This document shows positions 17,942-27,197 of a stretch of 64,000 nt of DNA, in pieces. A model generated the notes under the pieces. That model saw only the letters and a program-made list of their open reading frames with translations, was not told where the DNA came from and made no database searches. A program made the translations under genes and the position numbers. The stretch covers positions 124,001-188,000 of the forward strand of contig BPUI01000001.1 of NCBI GenBank assembly GCA_019973575.1, read 5' to 3'. This stretch comes from Gemmatimonadetes bacterium T265. GTDB lineage: Bacteria; Gemmatimonadota; Gemmatimonadetes; Gemmatimonadales; Gemmatimonadaceae. Numbering within the stretch: the stretch's first letter is position 1; each line of letters opens with the position of its first letter.

Positions 17942-19171
17942 CTACGCCGCGGACACGCCCTCTCGCGACGCGCCGGGCAGGAACTTCGCCTCGACCTCGT
18001 ACTCGTTCTCGTTCATGTCGTACAGCGTGAGCATCGTCCGCCCGTCGTCCGTGACGCGCGTCCGCACGCCCTCCGTCGTGATCACGTCCGTGTCGACCGG
18101 GACCGGCGTCCCCGCGCGCGCGACCTGCCGCTCGACCGCGTGCACGACCTCGTCGACCCCGATGAGGTGCATGCACTTCATCCCGTGACCGCAGTGGTGG
18201 CGCTGCCAGCACGGCGAGCACTCGACGGGTGAGTAGAGGTTCTCGTTGCAGCCGTAGCCGGTCGCCTCGGGGATCTCGCGCCCGCCGTAGACGATCACGC
18301 TCCGGCAGTCGACGGCGCGTGCGACGTGCATCAACAGCCCCACCTGGCCGACGAAGGTGATCGAGTTCGCGAGTACCGCCGCCGTCTCACGAATCGAGGT
18401 CTTCCCGCGCAGGTCGATCGTCCCCTCGAGCGGCGGGTCCGAACGCGCGCCGACGTGCACGAACGTGAAGTCGTGCTTGAGCGCGTCGACGACGGCCTGG
18501 AAGCGCTCCGGGAACCACTGCTTCGTCTCCATGTGAGCGCGCGCGGAAAGTCCCGAGCTCTGGATCGCGATCTGGTTGGGCGCGAGCCGTCCGGCCGCGC
18601 GCTCGGCCTCGTCGAGTTCGAGGTAGGGTTTGCGCGCGATCGGGCCGACGATCCCCGCCTTCTCGCACATGGTCGTGATGATGTGACCCGGCGGGCCGAG
18701 GTCGGCGTCGAGCTCCTTGACGTACCGGGCGTAGTGCGGCCGTAGCCGGGTCCACCCGAACGCGTCGAGCCAGCGCAGGTAGTAGATGTCCCACTTCAGC
18801 ACGGCCGCGGGATCCGGGTTGTTGCGATAGAGCTCCGGAGCCTGGGTCATGACGAACGCTCGGCGGTGCCCGCGCCGCGCGAACTCGCGCAGGATGACGG
18901 TCATCATCAGGTCGTCGCCGATGCCGCCGAAGAAGACGAGCACGCCGTCTTCCGGGCGTCCGTACTTGCGCCGTGCGTCGAGGAACGATCGCCCCCTCGC
19001 GGCCGTTCGGAGGTTCTCCGCGTTCGGGACGTAACGCCCGACCGCGCGCGCGTACTGTCCGGCAACGGTAAGCATGCCCCGCGCCCCGCCGTCCTGGACG
19101 ACGCGGCGGAGCGTACCGAGCTTGCGCCGGACGAGCGTGAGACCGGGCGCGGGCATGGGAGCGGGCGGCAT
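17942..19171 (-). CDS. Glycosyltransferase family 9-like (heptosyltransferase-like)
   Basis: A 409-residue cytoplasmic protein with the GT-B features of the ADP-heptose:LPS heptosyltransferase superfamily: an N-terminal domain with VLVFFGGIGDDLMMTVILREFARRGHR (the IGD-type loop near residue 80), and a C-terminal domain with FTFVHVGARSDPPLEGTIDLRG, ETAAVLANSITFVGQVGLLMHVARAVDCRSVIVYGG resembling the donor-binding site. A cysteine-rich stretch CSPCWQRHHCGHGMKC follows, a feature found in several GT9-like proteins, possibly metal binding. It probably acts on envelope polysaccharide. The GT2 gene on the other strand, 240 bp away, begins divergently, so both may share a regulatory region. Confidence 0.82.
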   Translation of the reverse strand: MPPAPMPAPGLTLVRRKLGTLRRVVQDGGARGMLTVAGQYARAVGRYVPNAENLRTAARGRSFLDARRKYGRPEDGVLVFFGGIGDDLMMTVILREFARRGHRRAFVMTQAPELYRNNPDPAAVLKWDIYYLRWLDAFGWTRLRPHYARYVKELDADLGPPGHIITTMCEKAGIVGPIARKPYLELDEAERAAGRLAPNQIAIQSSGLSARAHMETKQWFPERFQAVVDALKHDFTFVHVGARSDPPLEGTIDLRGKTSIRETAAVLANSITFVGQVGLLMHVARAVDCRSVIVYGGREIPEATGYGCNENLYSPVECSPCWQRHHCGHGMKCMHLIGVDEVVHAVERQVARAGTPVPVDTDVITTEGVRTRVTDDGRTMLTLYDMNENEYEVEAKFLPGASREGVSAA

Positions 19172-19411
19172 AGCGGCGGGCAGTGTGACGGGGGTTCCCG
19201 AACCGGCGGCGCGGCGCGGGTACGTGGAAAGATTTACGCGTGAAACGGTTGCGGTCGGAAGCTATACGGCCGGAAAATTCGTTGTGGACGCGCGTCGTGC
19301 CGACGGGTCGTGGTCGTTCCCCGCCTCACTCCTCGCGTTCTCCCTTCCCTCGTCGCCCGCTCGCGCCGACCCGCGCGCGCGTCGCCACTGTTCTCCGTAC
19401 GGGATCGTCGC

Positions 19412-20374
19412 ATGCCCTCTGACCACACCTCCGTCAGCCCCGTCACCGTCGTCATCCCGACGTACGGCCGCGCGCAATACCTCCTGGCCGCGGTGGACTC
19501 CGTGCTCTCGCAGACCCGCCCGCCGCGTGAGGTCATCGTCGTCGACGACGGCTCCCCGGACGACACGGGGGCCCGCGTGGCGCCCCTCGTCCGCGAGGGG
19601 CGCATCCGATACATCCGGCGCGAAAACGGCGGGATGGCGGTCGCGCGAAACACCGGCGCGGCCGCGGCGACGAGCGAGTACCTGCTGTTCCTCGACGACG
19701 ACGACCTGCTCGTGCCGTTCGCCCTCGAGTGGATGGTGCCCGAGCTCGAAGCGCACCCCGAGGCCGGGTTGGTCGCGGGCGGCGCGGTCCTCTTCCGGGG
19801 TGACGAGGTGCCGGCGGTCGTCGACGACCCGTCGCCGTCTGAGCTGATGGAGCTGACCGGGTGCTTGCAGCTGAACCCGTTACGCTCGTCGGGGCAGGTG
19901 CTCATGCGCCGGAGCGCGTTCGAAGCGCTCGGCGGCTGGCAGAACCGGTACCCGGGAGTGCAGGACTGGGACCTCTGGCTGCGGCTTCTGAAGCGCGGCC
20001 CCGGCCGCGTCACGCATCGCCCCGCGATGGCGTACCGGCTGCACGACTCCAACATGTCGCGCGACACGGCGCGCATGTACCGGTCGAGCCTCGCCGTCGC
20101 GCGGGCGCATCTCGGTGCGCTCCCGCCGGATCGGCGCGCCGTCGTCGGCCGCTACACGTATACGCGGCTGCGACGGCACCACGAGGCGCGGCTGGTCACG
20201 ATGACGGCGCACGCGGTGCGAAGCCGGCGGTGGACGCGTGCGCTCAGCGCGGCAAGCACGTGGGGGATGGCGTGGGGTGCCGATGTCGCGGGGCGGGTGG
20301 CGCTCAAGGCACACCTGGCGCGCCGCGGGCGCTGGTCCCTGCCGCACGATGACCCGATGCGCCGGTGGTGGTAG
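19412..20374 (+). CDS. Glycosyltransferase family 2
   Basis: A 320-residue GT-A glycosyltransferase. The N-terminal domain shows VTVVIPTYGRAQYL, EVIVVDDGSPDDT, ENGGMAVARNTGAA, and the metal/nucleotide-sugar motif LFLDDDD (around residue 95), followed by GGWQNRYPGVQDWDLWLRLLKRG, the usual acceptor-side ED/QDWDL motif. No transmembrane segment is evident; the C-terminal 80 residues are Arg-rich and helical, perhaps for membrane association. It probably transfers a sugar to an envelope polysaccharide or lipid, together with the divergent GT9-like gene. ATG at 19412-19414 is used; the in-frame extension upstream is not conserved-looking. Confidence 0.9.
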   Translation: MPSDHTSVSPVTVVIPTYGRAQYLLAAVDSVLSQTRPPREVIVVDDGSPDDTGARVAPLVREGRIRYIRRENGGMAVARNTGAAAATSEYLLFLDDDDLLVPFALEWMVPELEAHPEAGLVAGGAVLFRGDEVPAVVDDPSPSELMELTGCLQLNPLRSSGQVLMRRSAFEALGGWQNRYPGVQDWDLWLRLLKRGPGRVTHRPAMAYRLHDSNMSRDTARMYRSSLAVARAHLGALPPDRRAVVGRYTYTRLRRHHEARLVTMTAHAVRSRRWTRALSAASTWGMAWGADVAGRVALKAHLARRGRWSLPHDDPMRRWW

Positions 20375-20447
20375 ACGTCGCAGGTAGTCGTTACAGGCGG
20401 TACGTACGAGCGCGACCTACCGCCAGGTAAGCCCATCGCACCGAGAA

Positions 20448-20490
20448 CGACGGCGGGCCGGAGATCGTCGTGATCCCCGGCCCGCCGTCG
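20448..20490. terminator. Perfect 14-bp stem between convergent genes, likely bidirectional terminator
   Basis: Bases 20448-20461 (CGACGGCGGGCCGG) pair perfectly with 20477-20490 over a 15-base loop. It lies between the stop of the GT2 gene (plus strand) and the stop of the ribonucleotide reductase gene (minus strand). There is no T-run on either side, so it would be a strong hairpin without a typical uridine tail. Confidence 0.6.
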
Positions 20491-20537
20491 TCCGGGCGCC
20501 GCGTTGGCGGCGTCCCGGGCGAACTCCCGCGGTCAGC

Positions 20538-23123
20538 TCAGCCGCACTCGCTGAAGCCGCAGACGTGGCACTTCACGCACCCTTCCGCGAACTCCAACTG
20601 GCTGCCGCAGTCCGGGCACGTGCCCATGAACACCTCGCTCGGCGTGTAGGCGCCCATCGGGTCGGTCTGCGCGTTCACCTGCGTGTTGAGCATGTTCCCG
20701 CCGCCCGCCCCGACCGGCGCCGACGCGGTGCTCGGCACGGCCGGCAGCGACGTGGCCGGGGTCTGCAGCAGGTCCTGCTGCACGCCCTGGTGCTTGTCGC
20801 GCCACCACTCTTCGAGCGCGATGCCGACGGCGTCGGGCATCGAGAGCACCTTGTTCGGCCCGAGCCCGACCGCGCGGTCCGACGAGATGCCGCGCAGCTG
20901 GCGCACGATCTCGGGGAGCGCGATGCCGGAGCGCAAGGCGAGGGAGACCATGCGGCCTAACGCCTCCGCGTCGGCCATCGCCGAGCCGCCGGCCTTGCCG
21001 AGCGAGATGAAGACGTCGAACGCGTTGCCGCGGTCGTCCTCGGAGATGTGGACGAACATCGTGCCGAGCGGCGTCTCCTTGCGCATCGACGTCGAGCGGA
21101 GCTTGTCGGGGCGCGCGCGCTTCGTGCGCCGCTGCAGGTTCTCCGCCTCGGCCTCGTAGAGCGCCTTCTTCGTGCGCTCGAGCTCCGCGTTCACCTCGGC
21201 CAGGGTGCCCTGCAGCTCGCCGAGCTGGCGCTTCAGTACCGGATCCGGGGCGGTCGGGCCGCCGGCGGGGGCGGCCGCCTCGGCCTTCGTGCCGTCGGCC
21301 TTCGCCTCGGGCTTCTTGTCGCGCTCTTTCGCGGCCTGCTCGGTCGCGCCCGTCGAGAGCACCTGCCCGTCGCGCGAGCCGTCGCGGTAGACTGTGACGC
21401 CCTTACAGTTCAGCTCGTAGGCGAGCTCGTAGATCGCGCGCACGTCGTCGATCGTCGCGGTGTGCGCGAAATTCGTCGTCTTGCTGATCGCCGAATCGCA
21501 GTGCTGCTGGAAGGCGGCCTGCATGCGGACGTGCCACTCGGGCGCGATGTTGTTCGCGGTCACGAAGACGCGCTGCCACCTGGCGGGCACCTCGGGGTGC
21601 TGGACCGTGCCGGTCTTCGCGATGCGCTCCATCAGCGCGTCGGAGTACCAGCCCTCCTGCTTCGCGATCGCGACGAAGTCCTCGTTCACGTCGGGCATCA
21701 TCACGCCCGCCTGGTTGCGCATGAAGGCGACCGCGAAGAGCGGCTCGAGCCCCGACGAGCAGCCGGCGATGATCGAGATCGTGCCCGTGGGCGCGACGGT
21801 CGTGACGTTGCAGTTGCGGAGGAGCTGCATCGGGCGGACGCGGTTGCCGATCGCGTCGCGCGCGCAGGTCGCGTCCGGGCCCCAGATCGAGCGCGCCCAC
21901 TCGGGGAACGGCCCGCGCTCGTTGGCGAGGCGCTCGCTCTCCTTCTTGCTCTCGACGTCGAGGAACTCCATCACGCGGCGGCCCATCTCGACGCCGTCGG
22001 GCGTGTCGTAGGCGATGCCCATCTTGATGAGCCCGTCGGCGAAGCCCATGACGCCCAAGCCGATCCGGCGGATCCGCTTGGAGAGCGCGTCGATCTCGGG
22101 GAGCGGGTACTTGTTGACGTCGATGATGTTGTCGAGGAAGTGCGTCGACGTGCGGATGTCGCGCCCGTACGCCTCCCAGTCCATCTGCCCGTCCTTGACG
22201 TAGTACCCGACGTTGACCGAGCCGAGGTTGCAGACGTCGTAGGGGAGCAGCGGCTGCTCGCCGCACGGGTTGGTCGCCTCGTAGGCGCCGAGGTGCGGGA
22301 CGGGGTTGTACTTGTTGGCCGCGTCGACGAAGAACACCCCCGGCTCGCCGGTGCGCCACGCGCCGAGGACCATCTTGTCCCACACCGTGCGCGCGTCGAG
22401 CTGGCCCGTGACCTCCTTCGTCACCGGGTTGACGAGGTCGTACGCGGTGCCGGCCTTGACCGCCTCCATGAACGTCTCGGTGATCGCCACCGAGATGTTG
22501 AAGTTGGTCACCTGCGTGAGGTCCTCCTTGCAGGTGATGAATTCCATCACGTCGGGGTGGTCGACGCGGAGGATGCCCATGTTCGCGCCGCGACGCGTGC
22601 CGCCCTGCTTCACGGCGTCGGTCGACGCGTCGTAGAGCTTCATGAAGCTGACGGGGCCGCTCGCCACTCCGGTGGTGCTGCGCACCATCGAGCCCTTGGG
22701 GCGCAGGCGGCTGAAGCCGAAGCCCGTGCCGCCGCCGCTCTGGTGGATGAGCGCCATCGAGCGGAGCGTGTCGTAGATGCCCGTCTGCCCGTTGGAGAGG
22801 GCGTCGTCGACGGGGAGCACGAAGCACGCGGAGAGCTGGCCTAACGGGCGCCCGGCGTTCATCAGCGTCGGCGAGTTGGGCTCGAACCGGCGCTGCGTCA
22901 TGAGGGCGTAGAACTCCTCGGCGAGCGCCTGGACCTGCGCGTCGCTCGCGCCGTAGCGGCGGTCCGCCTCGGCGACGACGGTGGCCACGCGCCAGAACAT
23001 GTCCTCGGGCGTCTCGGTGGATTTGCCCTGGGCGTCGCGCACGAGATAGCGCTTCTCGAGCACGATCCGGGCGTTCGGCGACAGCTCGGCGGGGACGGTC
23101 GGCGGCGTGGGGGACAGCGGCAT
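20538..23123 (-). CDS. nrdJ: Adenosylcobalamin-dependent (class II) ribonucleoside-diphosphate reductase
   Basis: An 861-residue enzyme that reduces ribonucleotides to deoxyribonucleotides using adenosylcobalamin as radical source. Motifs: FEPNSPTLMNAGR and LSACFVLPVDD, the finger-loop segment ATNPCGEQPLLPYDVCNLGS with the active-site Cys/Glu, GVMGFADGLIKMGIAYD, and PTGTISIIAGCSSGLEPLFA. After the barrel there is an Ala/Lys-rich linker and a coiled-coil of about 45 residues, then a domain (MFVHISEDDRGNAFDVFISLGKAG) seen in NrdJ proteins, and a C-terminal cysteine cluster TCPDCG...CVKCHVCGFSECG that likely shuttles electrons and/or binds zinc. The ATG at 23121-23123 has AGGAG ten bases upstream; an earlier GTG is less likely. 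No B12 riboswitch or NrdR box was recognised upstream. No class I (NrdAB) genes are in the window. Confidence 0.95.
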   Translation of the reverse strand: MPLSPTPPTVPAELSPNARIVLEKRYLVRDAQGKSTETPEDMFWRVATVVAEADRRYGASDAQVQALAEEFYALMTQRRFEPNSPTLMNAGRPLGQLSACFVLPVDDALSNGQTGIYDTLRSMALIHQSGGGTGFGFSRLRPKGSMVRSTTGVASGPVSFMKLYDASTDAVKQGGTRRGANMGILRVDHPDVMEFITCKEDLTQVTNFNISVAITETFMEAVKAGTAYDLVNPVTKEVTGQLDARTVWDKMVLGAWRTGEPGVFFVDAANKYNPVPHLGAYEATNPCGEQPLLPYDVCNLGSVNVGYYVKDGQMDWEAYGRDIRTSTHFLDNIIDVNKYPLPEIDALSKRIRRIGLGVMGFADGLIKMGIAYDTPDGVEMGRRVMEFLDVESKKESERLANERGPFPEWARSIWGPDATCARDAIGNRVRPMQLLRNCNVTTVAPTGTISIIAGCSSGLEPLFAVAFMRNQAGVMMPDVNEDFVAIAKQEGWYSDALMERIAKTGTVQHPEVPARWQRVFVTANNIAPEWHVRMQAAFQQHCDSAISKTTNFAHTATIDDVRAIYELAYELNCKGVTVYRDGSRDGQVLSTGATEQAAKERDKKPEAKADGTKAEAAAPAGGPTAPDPVLKRQLGELQGTLAEVNAELERTKKALYEAEAENLQRRTKRARPDKLRSTSMRKETPLGTMFVHISEDDRGNAFDVFISLGKAGGSAMADAEALGRMVSLALRSGIALPEIVRQLRGISSDRAVGLGPNKVLSMPDAVGIALEEWWRDKHQGVQQDLLQTPATSLPAVPSTASAPVGAGGGNMLNTQVNAQTDPMGAYTPSEVFMGTCPDCGSQLEFAEGCVKCHVCGFSECG

Positions 23124-23810
23124 ATAGGCGGCTCTCCTACAGGTGGCGCGTCGGCGCGCCGGGGTGCGCGCGGACGGTGACAATGGGCGAACGGGCCGGC
23201 CAGGGGCCGGCGGTGGACGGGGCTGCGACGGGATCGGTCGTGCGGGCGTCGGGGCTACGAGCGCGCCGCGGCGTCGGGCCGCCGCGGCAGGCAGACGGGG
23301 AGTACGCGCGGTAGGGTCAGGGGAGGGGCGACGAACCTACCTTGGCTTGCTCGCAGCCACAACCCACCCGCGACGGACGCATACGTTCGGCACATTGTTC
23401 CGTGCTCCTGTCTCTTGGAGTGGACGACAGAACCGTGCGTCAGTTCGGCGTACCATCGGATATGCTGTTGTCCTGTAACAATTTAGTCGATATCACTTCG
23501 TGCCGTTTCGGCCAGAACTGACCAAGAAGCCAGTTCTTGTGCCACCGTGTGAGCGATCGACGGCCAGAATCACTTGCCTGCTTTCACGACTACGCATCGC
23601 GCGTGCCGTGGCTTACCTCGGTCCCGTGATCCGGGTCGTGGTGATTCTGACTCGGTCGCGCCGCGCGGGCGGCGGCGTGGGGCGCTCCGCGCGCTCAGCG
23701 ACGTACGGCCCATGGATCGTCGCGAGGGCGGGTGATGGGTGGGCCGCGACGTCGACGCGCACTCCGGCCCCACGCCGCCGCCCGCGCAATACGACGGCTG
23801 AGAGAGCGCC
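23124..23810. other. Non-coding 0.7-kb gap with an AT-richer island
   Basis: No gene is supported here. Bases 23341-23660 are much less GC-rich (about 55% by eye, with 23461-23520 near 45%) than the surrounding DNA. Open frames in it have no family resemblance and unsuitable composition. It contains a short inverted repeat (AGAACTG at 23514-23520 with CAGTTCT at 23531-23537). It must hold the nrdJ promoter, because nrdJ is read leftwards from 23123, and the 3' end of the amidase transcript on its right. Confidence 0.5.
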
Positions 23811-25814
23811 TTACCGGCGGGGGAGGTCGCGAAAGTAGTTCTCGAGTCCGTCGACGATCGCGCGCGCGTACCGCTCGCGCCCCTCGGGCGTGCGCATCGC
23901 CGCCTCCTGCTCGGGGACCATGAGGAACAGCCCTTCGGTGAGCGCCTCGGGCACCCACGGCGGCCGCGCGACCGCGAGGTTCTGGTAGTGGATGCCCAAG
24001 TCGCGCAGGCCGAGCCGGCGGACGAGTTGGGCCTGGAGCGCGCGCGCGAGCGGCTCGGCGTGCTGGTGGAAGAAGAGCGTGCTCGAGCCGTGCGCCGTGA
24101 ACGGGTTGACGCCGTCGGGGAGCGCGTTGAGGTGCACGCTGACGAAGGCGTGCGCGTTCGCGCGCCGGGCGACGATCGGGCGGTCGGCGAGACCGACCGG
24201 ATCGGCGGTCGTGCGCGTGAGGATCACGGTCGCCCCGCGCGCGCGCAGCAGTTCGGCGACGCGCTGCCCGACGGGGAGCACCGCGACGGGCTCCCACAGG
24301 CCGGTGGGCCCCGTCGCGCCGCCCGGCGGGTGGCCGGGGTCGACGACGATCGTGAGGCCGGCGAGCGGCCGCGCGGAGTCGACCGCCGGCGGGCGCCGGA
24401 CGCGCACGACGAGGGCGTTCCGCGCGGCGTCCCAGAGCACGAGGTAGCCGTACGGGTCGTGTGCGAGGCGCGCCGTTAGGCGCACGCGGTCGTCGGCCTC
24501 CTGCTCCCAGACGATCTGCCGCACGAGCGAGTCGGTCGCGGTCCCCTCGAGCCGGAAGATCTCGGGCGAGAGGGTCACGCCGTGCAGCACGAGGTCGAGG
24601 TCGCGCCCGCGCTCGAACACCTCGTACGGCGGGCGGTCGCCGACCGGCAGCACGACGTCGACCCAGTCGCGGGCGGGGACGACGCGGGCCGCGCTCACCA
24701 CGCGGCGCGGCGGCGCGTAGCCGTCGGGGAGCGGCAGCGCCGCGTCCGCGTCGACCCAGGCCTGCAGCCGCGCGTCGAGGCGCACGCGCGCCATCCCGCC
24801 CATGACCGCCGTCCGCTCGACGACGGTCCCGGGGAGCAGGAAGTAGCGATAGGTCCCGTCGGGCGTCGGCCGGCCGATCACGACGCGGTCCGTGTCGGGG
24901 ACGGCGCTCGGCCGGCCGAGCTGGACGTAACTGCGCACGCCCGGCGCGCCGAGGAGTTCGACACGCGCGGGCGTCAGACGGACGGTGTCGGCCCCGCGCG
25001 CGACGACGACGCGCGCGCGTGGTCCAGCCGCCGCGAGCCGCGCGGCGGCGACGTCGGTGGCCCAGAGCACGGACGCGTCGGCGCCCCCAGCCGCGCGACC
25101 CTGTGCGGACGCGACGTCGACGAGGGGGACCCGCGCGACACGCGAGGGGCTAAGGACCCGCGAGGCGCCCCCATCGTCCGCTGGGGCCGAATCGGTCGCT
25201 GGGGCCGGCGCGTCGCCCGACGGAAGCTCGAGCCAGACGCGTGCGTCGCGTGAGGCCCGGACGGCCACGCGCACGGCCTCGTCGGCGGGAACGCGCGTGC
25301 GGACGTCGGGAATCACGCTCCCGCTATCGACGAGACGCAGACCCGGCGTGACGGCGCGCGGCGTCGCGACGCGGACCGCGACCGTGCGGCGCGCCTCCTC
25401 GCCGGCGCGCGTGGCGACGAGATCGTACCGCGGCGCGGACGCGGGCGGCGTCGGGAGGTAGGCGAGAAAGGCCCCGTTCGGCGCGACAGGCACCGGCGTT
25501 CCATTGACGGTCAGCGTCGCCGCTCCGCTTCCGACCGCACCGAAGACGAACGTCGAGTCGCGTGGGACGAGCTGGTTCGGCGTGGGCGAGACGACGCGTA
25601 CGTCGAGTGCGCCGTCCACCCGGGACACCGGCGGGAGGCCGGTCCCCGGATCAGTCGCGTCGGCCGTGATGGCGCGCACCGGCGCGGGCGCCGACGGCGG
25701 GGTGCCGGGCGCCGACGCGCAGGCCGCCGCCCCGGCGAGGACGCCGGCCGCCCGAACGCCCGTCGCGACGACGTAGGACCCGCGCGTGCCGGGTCGCGAA
25801 AGGCGGGACGACAT
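23811..25814 (-). CDS. N-acetylmuramoyl-L-alanine amidase (Amidase_3) with long N-terminal extension
   Basis: A 667-residue exported cell-wall hydrolase. An N-terminal signal (hydrophobic stretch about residues 14-31 ending near a Cys, possibly a lipoprotein) is followed by about 400 residues of beta-rich, Val/Pro/Asp-rich domains, including an FVFGAVGSGAATLTVNG piece like Ig/AMIN-type folds. The C-terminal 230 residues form a zinc amidase: IVVDPGHPPGG with a zinc His, a Glu in GLWEP, VSVHLNAL with the second zinc His, and the late catalytic Glu region EALTEGLFLMVPEQEA. It should cleave the amide between MurNAc and L-Ala in peptidoglycan. It stands alone but the murQ-anmK-nagZ recycling operon is 1.4 kb away beyond the PP2C gene. 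Confidence 0.87.
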   Translation of the reverse strand: MSSRLSRPGTRGSYVVATGVRAAGVLAGAAACASAPGTPPSAPAPVRAITADATDPGTGLPPVSRVDGALDVRVVSPTPNQLVPRDSTFVFGAVGSGAATLTVNGTPVPVAPNGAFLAYLPTPPASAPRYDLVATRAGEEARRTVAVRVATPRAVTPGLRLVDSGSVIPDVRTRVPADEAVRVAVRASRDARVWLELPSGDAPAPATDSAPADDGGASRVLSPSRVARVPLVDVASAQGRAAGGADASVLWATDVAAARLAAAGPRARVVVARGADTVRLTPARVELLGAPGVRSYVQLGRPSAVPDTDRVVIGRPTPDGTYRYFLLPGTVVERTAVMGGMARVRLDARLQAWVDADAALPLPDGYAPPRRVVSAARVVPARDWVDVVLPVGDRPPYEVFERGRDLDLVLHGVTLSPEIFRLEGTATDSLVRQIVWEQEADDRVRLTARLAHDPYGYLVLWDAARNALVVRVRRPPAVDSARPLAGLTIVVDPGHPPGGATGPTGLWEPVAVLPVGQRVAELLRARGATVILTRTTADPVGLADRPIVARRANAHAFVSVHLNALPDGVNPFTAHGSSTLFFHQHAEPLARALQAQLVRRLGLRDLGIHYQNLAVARPPWVPEALTEGLFLMVPEQEAAMRTPEGRERYARAIVDGLENYFRDLPRR

Positions 25815-25943
25815 GGCGGACAAGGTAGCCGACCGGGAAATCGGGGCGTAACTTCGCGCGGTCATGCCCCTCCCCTCGCGCGCAACCTCGGCGAACGTCC
25901 TGCGTAGGGCGTGCGTGTTCCCCAACGGCCTGGGGTCGTGCGG

Positions 25944-27125
25944 ATGACGGCCCAGCACGCGGCGACGTCGCGGGCGCGCATCAGCGCGCTCACCGACGTC
26001 GGACGTACCCGCGAGCACAACGAGGACGCGTTCCTCGTCGCCGACTTCGCCGTGCCAGAGCCGTTGGAATTCCCGGCGCTGCCGAACGTGGCCGAGGGCG
26101 GGCCGCCGTCGGAGCGCACGTGCGACCTCTCGGGCGCGGGCGTCCTGTTGCTCGTCGCCGACGGGCTCGGGGGTGCGGCGGCCGGCGAGGTCGCCAGTCA
26201 TCTCGCGGCTCGCGTCGTTCATGAGTCGTTCCGCCGCGCGCTCGGCGCCCACGACCAGGCTGCCGGCGGCCCCCCGCGCGACCCGCTCGCCATCGCCGCC
26301 GCGCTCCGCGACGCGGTGCTCGCCGCCAACACCGCCGTCCACCGACTCGGCGCCGAGCGCCCGGAGCTACACGGGATGGCTTCGACGATCACCGCGGCGT
26401 ACCTGCGGGACGACGGCATCACCGTCGCCCAAGTTGGAGACAGTCGCGCCTACGTCGTGCGCGGCGCCGAAGCGCGTCAGATCACGAAGGATCAGTCGCT
26501 CGTCCAGCGACTCGTCGACGCCGGGGAGATGACCCCCGAGCAGGCCGAGACGAGCATGCGGCGGAACATCATTCTCCAGGCGCTCGGTCCGGAGACCTCC
26601 GTCCGCGTCGACCTCACGCGCCAGACGCTCTGCCGCGGCGACCTCGTCCTGCTCTGCAGCGACGGGCTGTCGGGCCAGCTGCGCGGGGGCGAACTCGGCA
26701 CCCTCGTCGCGCGCACGCCGGATCCGGGCGCGCTGTGCGCGGCGCTCGTCGCGGCGGCCAACGCGTCGGGCGGGCCGGACAACATCACCGTCGTCGCGGC
26801 GCGCGTCTCGGGCGACGCGTTCGCGGCCGCGCCCGGCGACAACGACGGCGGCGGGGCGAGCGACTGCGAGGACGTCGCACCGCACCGTATGTCGCTGGAG
26901 CCGATCACGGACGAGATCGTCGTCCTCCCGGAGCGCGGGTTGGCGACGACCGACGAAACGCCCGTGCCGACGCCGCCGGCCGCGGTCAAGCCGTCGCGCG
27001 TCGCGGCCGGGGTGTCCCGTGGAGAAGTCGCCGAGCGGCGCGGGCGGGTGCGCGGGGTCTACGCGCTGCTCGCGGCCGCCGCGGCCGCGGTCGCGGCGTG
27101 GACCTGGTGGTCGTTCGTGCGGTGA
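25944..27125 (+). CDS. PP2C-type Ser/Thr protein phosphatase with C-terminal membrane anchor
   Basis: A 393-residue PPM-family phosphatase needing two divalent metals. Motifs in order: TDVGRTREHNEDAFLV (metal and phosphate residues), LLLVADGLGGAAAGEVAS, GMASTITAAYL, ITVAQVGDSRAYVVR, the flap segment with QITKDQSLVQRLVDAGEMTPEQA, LVLLCSDGLSGQL and GGPDNITVVAARV. A Pro/Thr/Val-rich linker and a single transmembrane helix (AAAAAAVAAWTWWSFV) end the protein, so the catalytic domain is likely cytoplasmic and tethered. It would oppose Ser/Thr kinases such as the one at 45.8-46.8 kb. ATG 25944 is preferred over the upstream GTG. It is divergent from the amidase gene. Confidence 0.92.
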   Translation: MTAQHAATSRARISALTDVGRTREHNEDAFLVADFAVPEPLEFPALPNVAEGGPPSERTCDLSGAGVLLLVADGLGGAAAGEVASHLAARVVHESFRRALGAHDQAAGGPPRDPLAIAAALRDAVLAANTAVHRLGAERPELHGMASTITAAYLRDDGITVAQVGDSRAYVVRGAEARQITKDQSLVQRLVDAGEMTPEQAETSMRRNIILQALGPETSVRVDLTRQTLCRGDLVLLCSDGLSGQLRGGELGTLVARTPDPGALCAALVAAANASGGPDNITVVAARVSGDAFAAAPGDNDGGGASDCEDVAPHRMSLEPITDEIVVLPERGLATTDETPVPTPPAAVKPSRVAAGVSRGEVAERRGRVRGVYALLAAAAAAVAAWTWWSFVR

Positions 27126-27197
27126 TTGGCGTCGTGAGATGACGGGCGCGCGACGAGAGCGATTCGCGCTTGCGTCGAGCGCTTCGTCACACACGCG

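Noticed and set aside
23124-23810. Cobalamin riboswitch or NrdR box for nrdJ
   Set aside because: I found no B12-box-like sequence or NrdR palindrome by eye; a covariance search would decide it.
23500-23838. 112-codon plus-strand frame in the AT-richer gap
   Set aside because: No RBS, family or protein-like pattern, and its 3' part overlaps the amidase gene's end.
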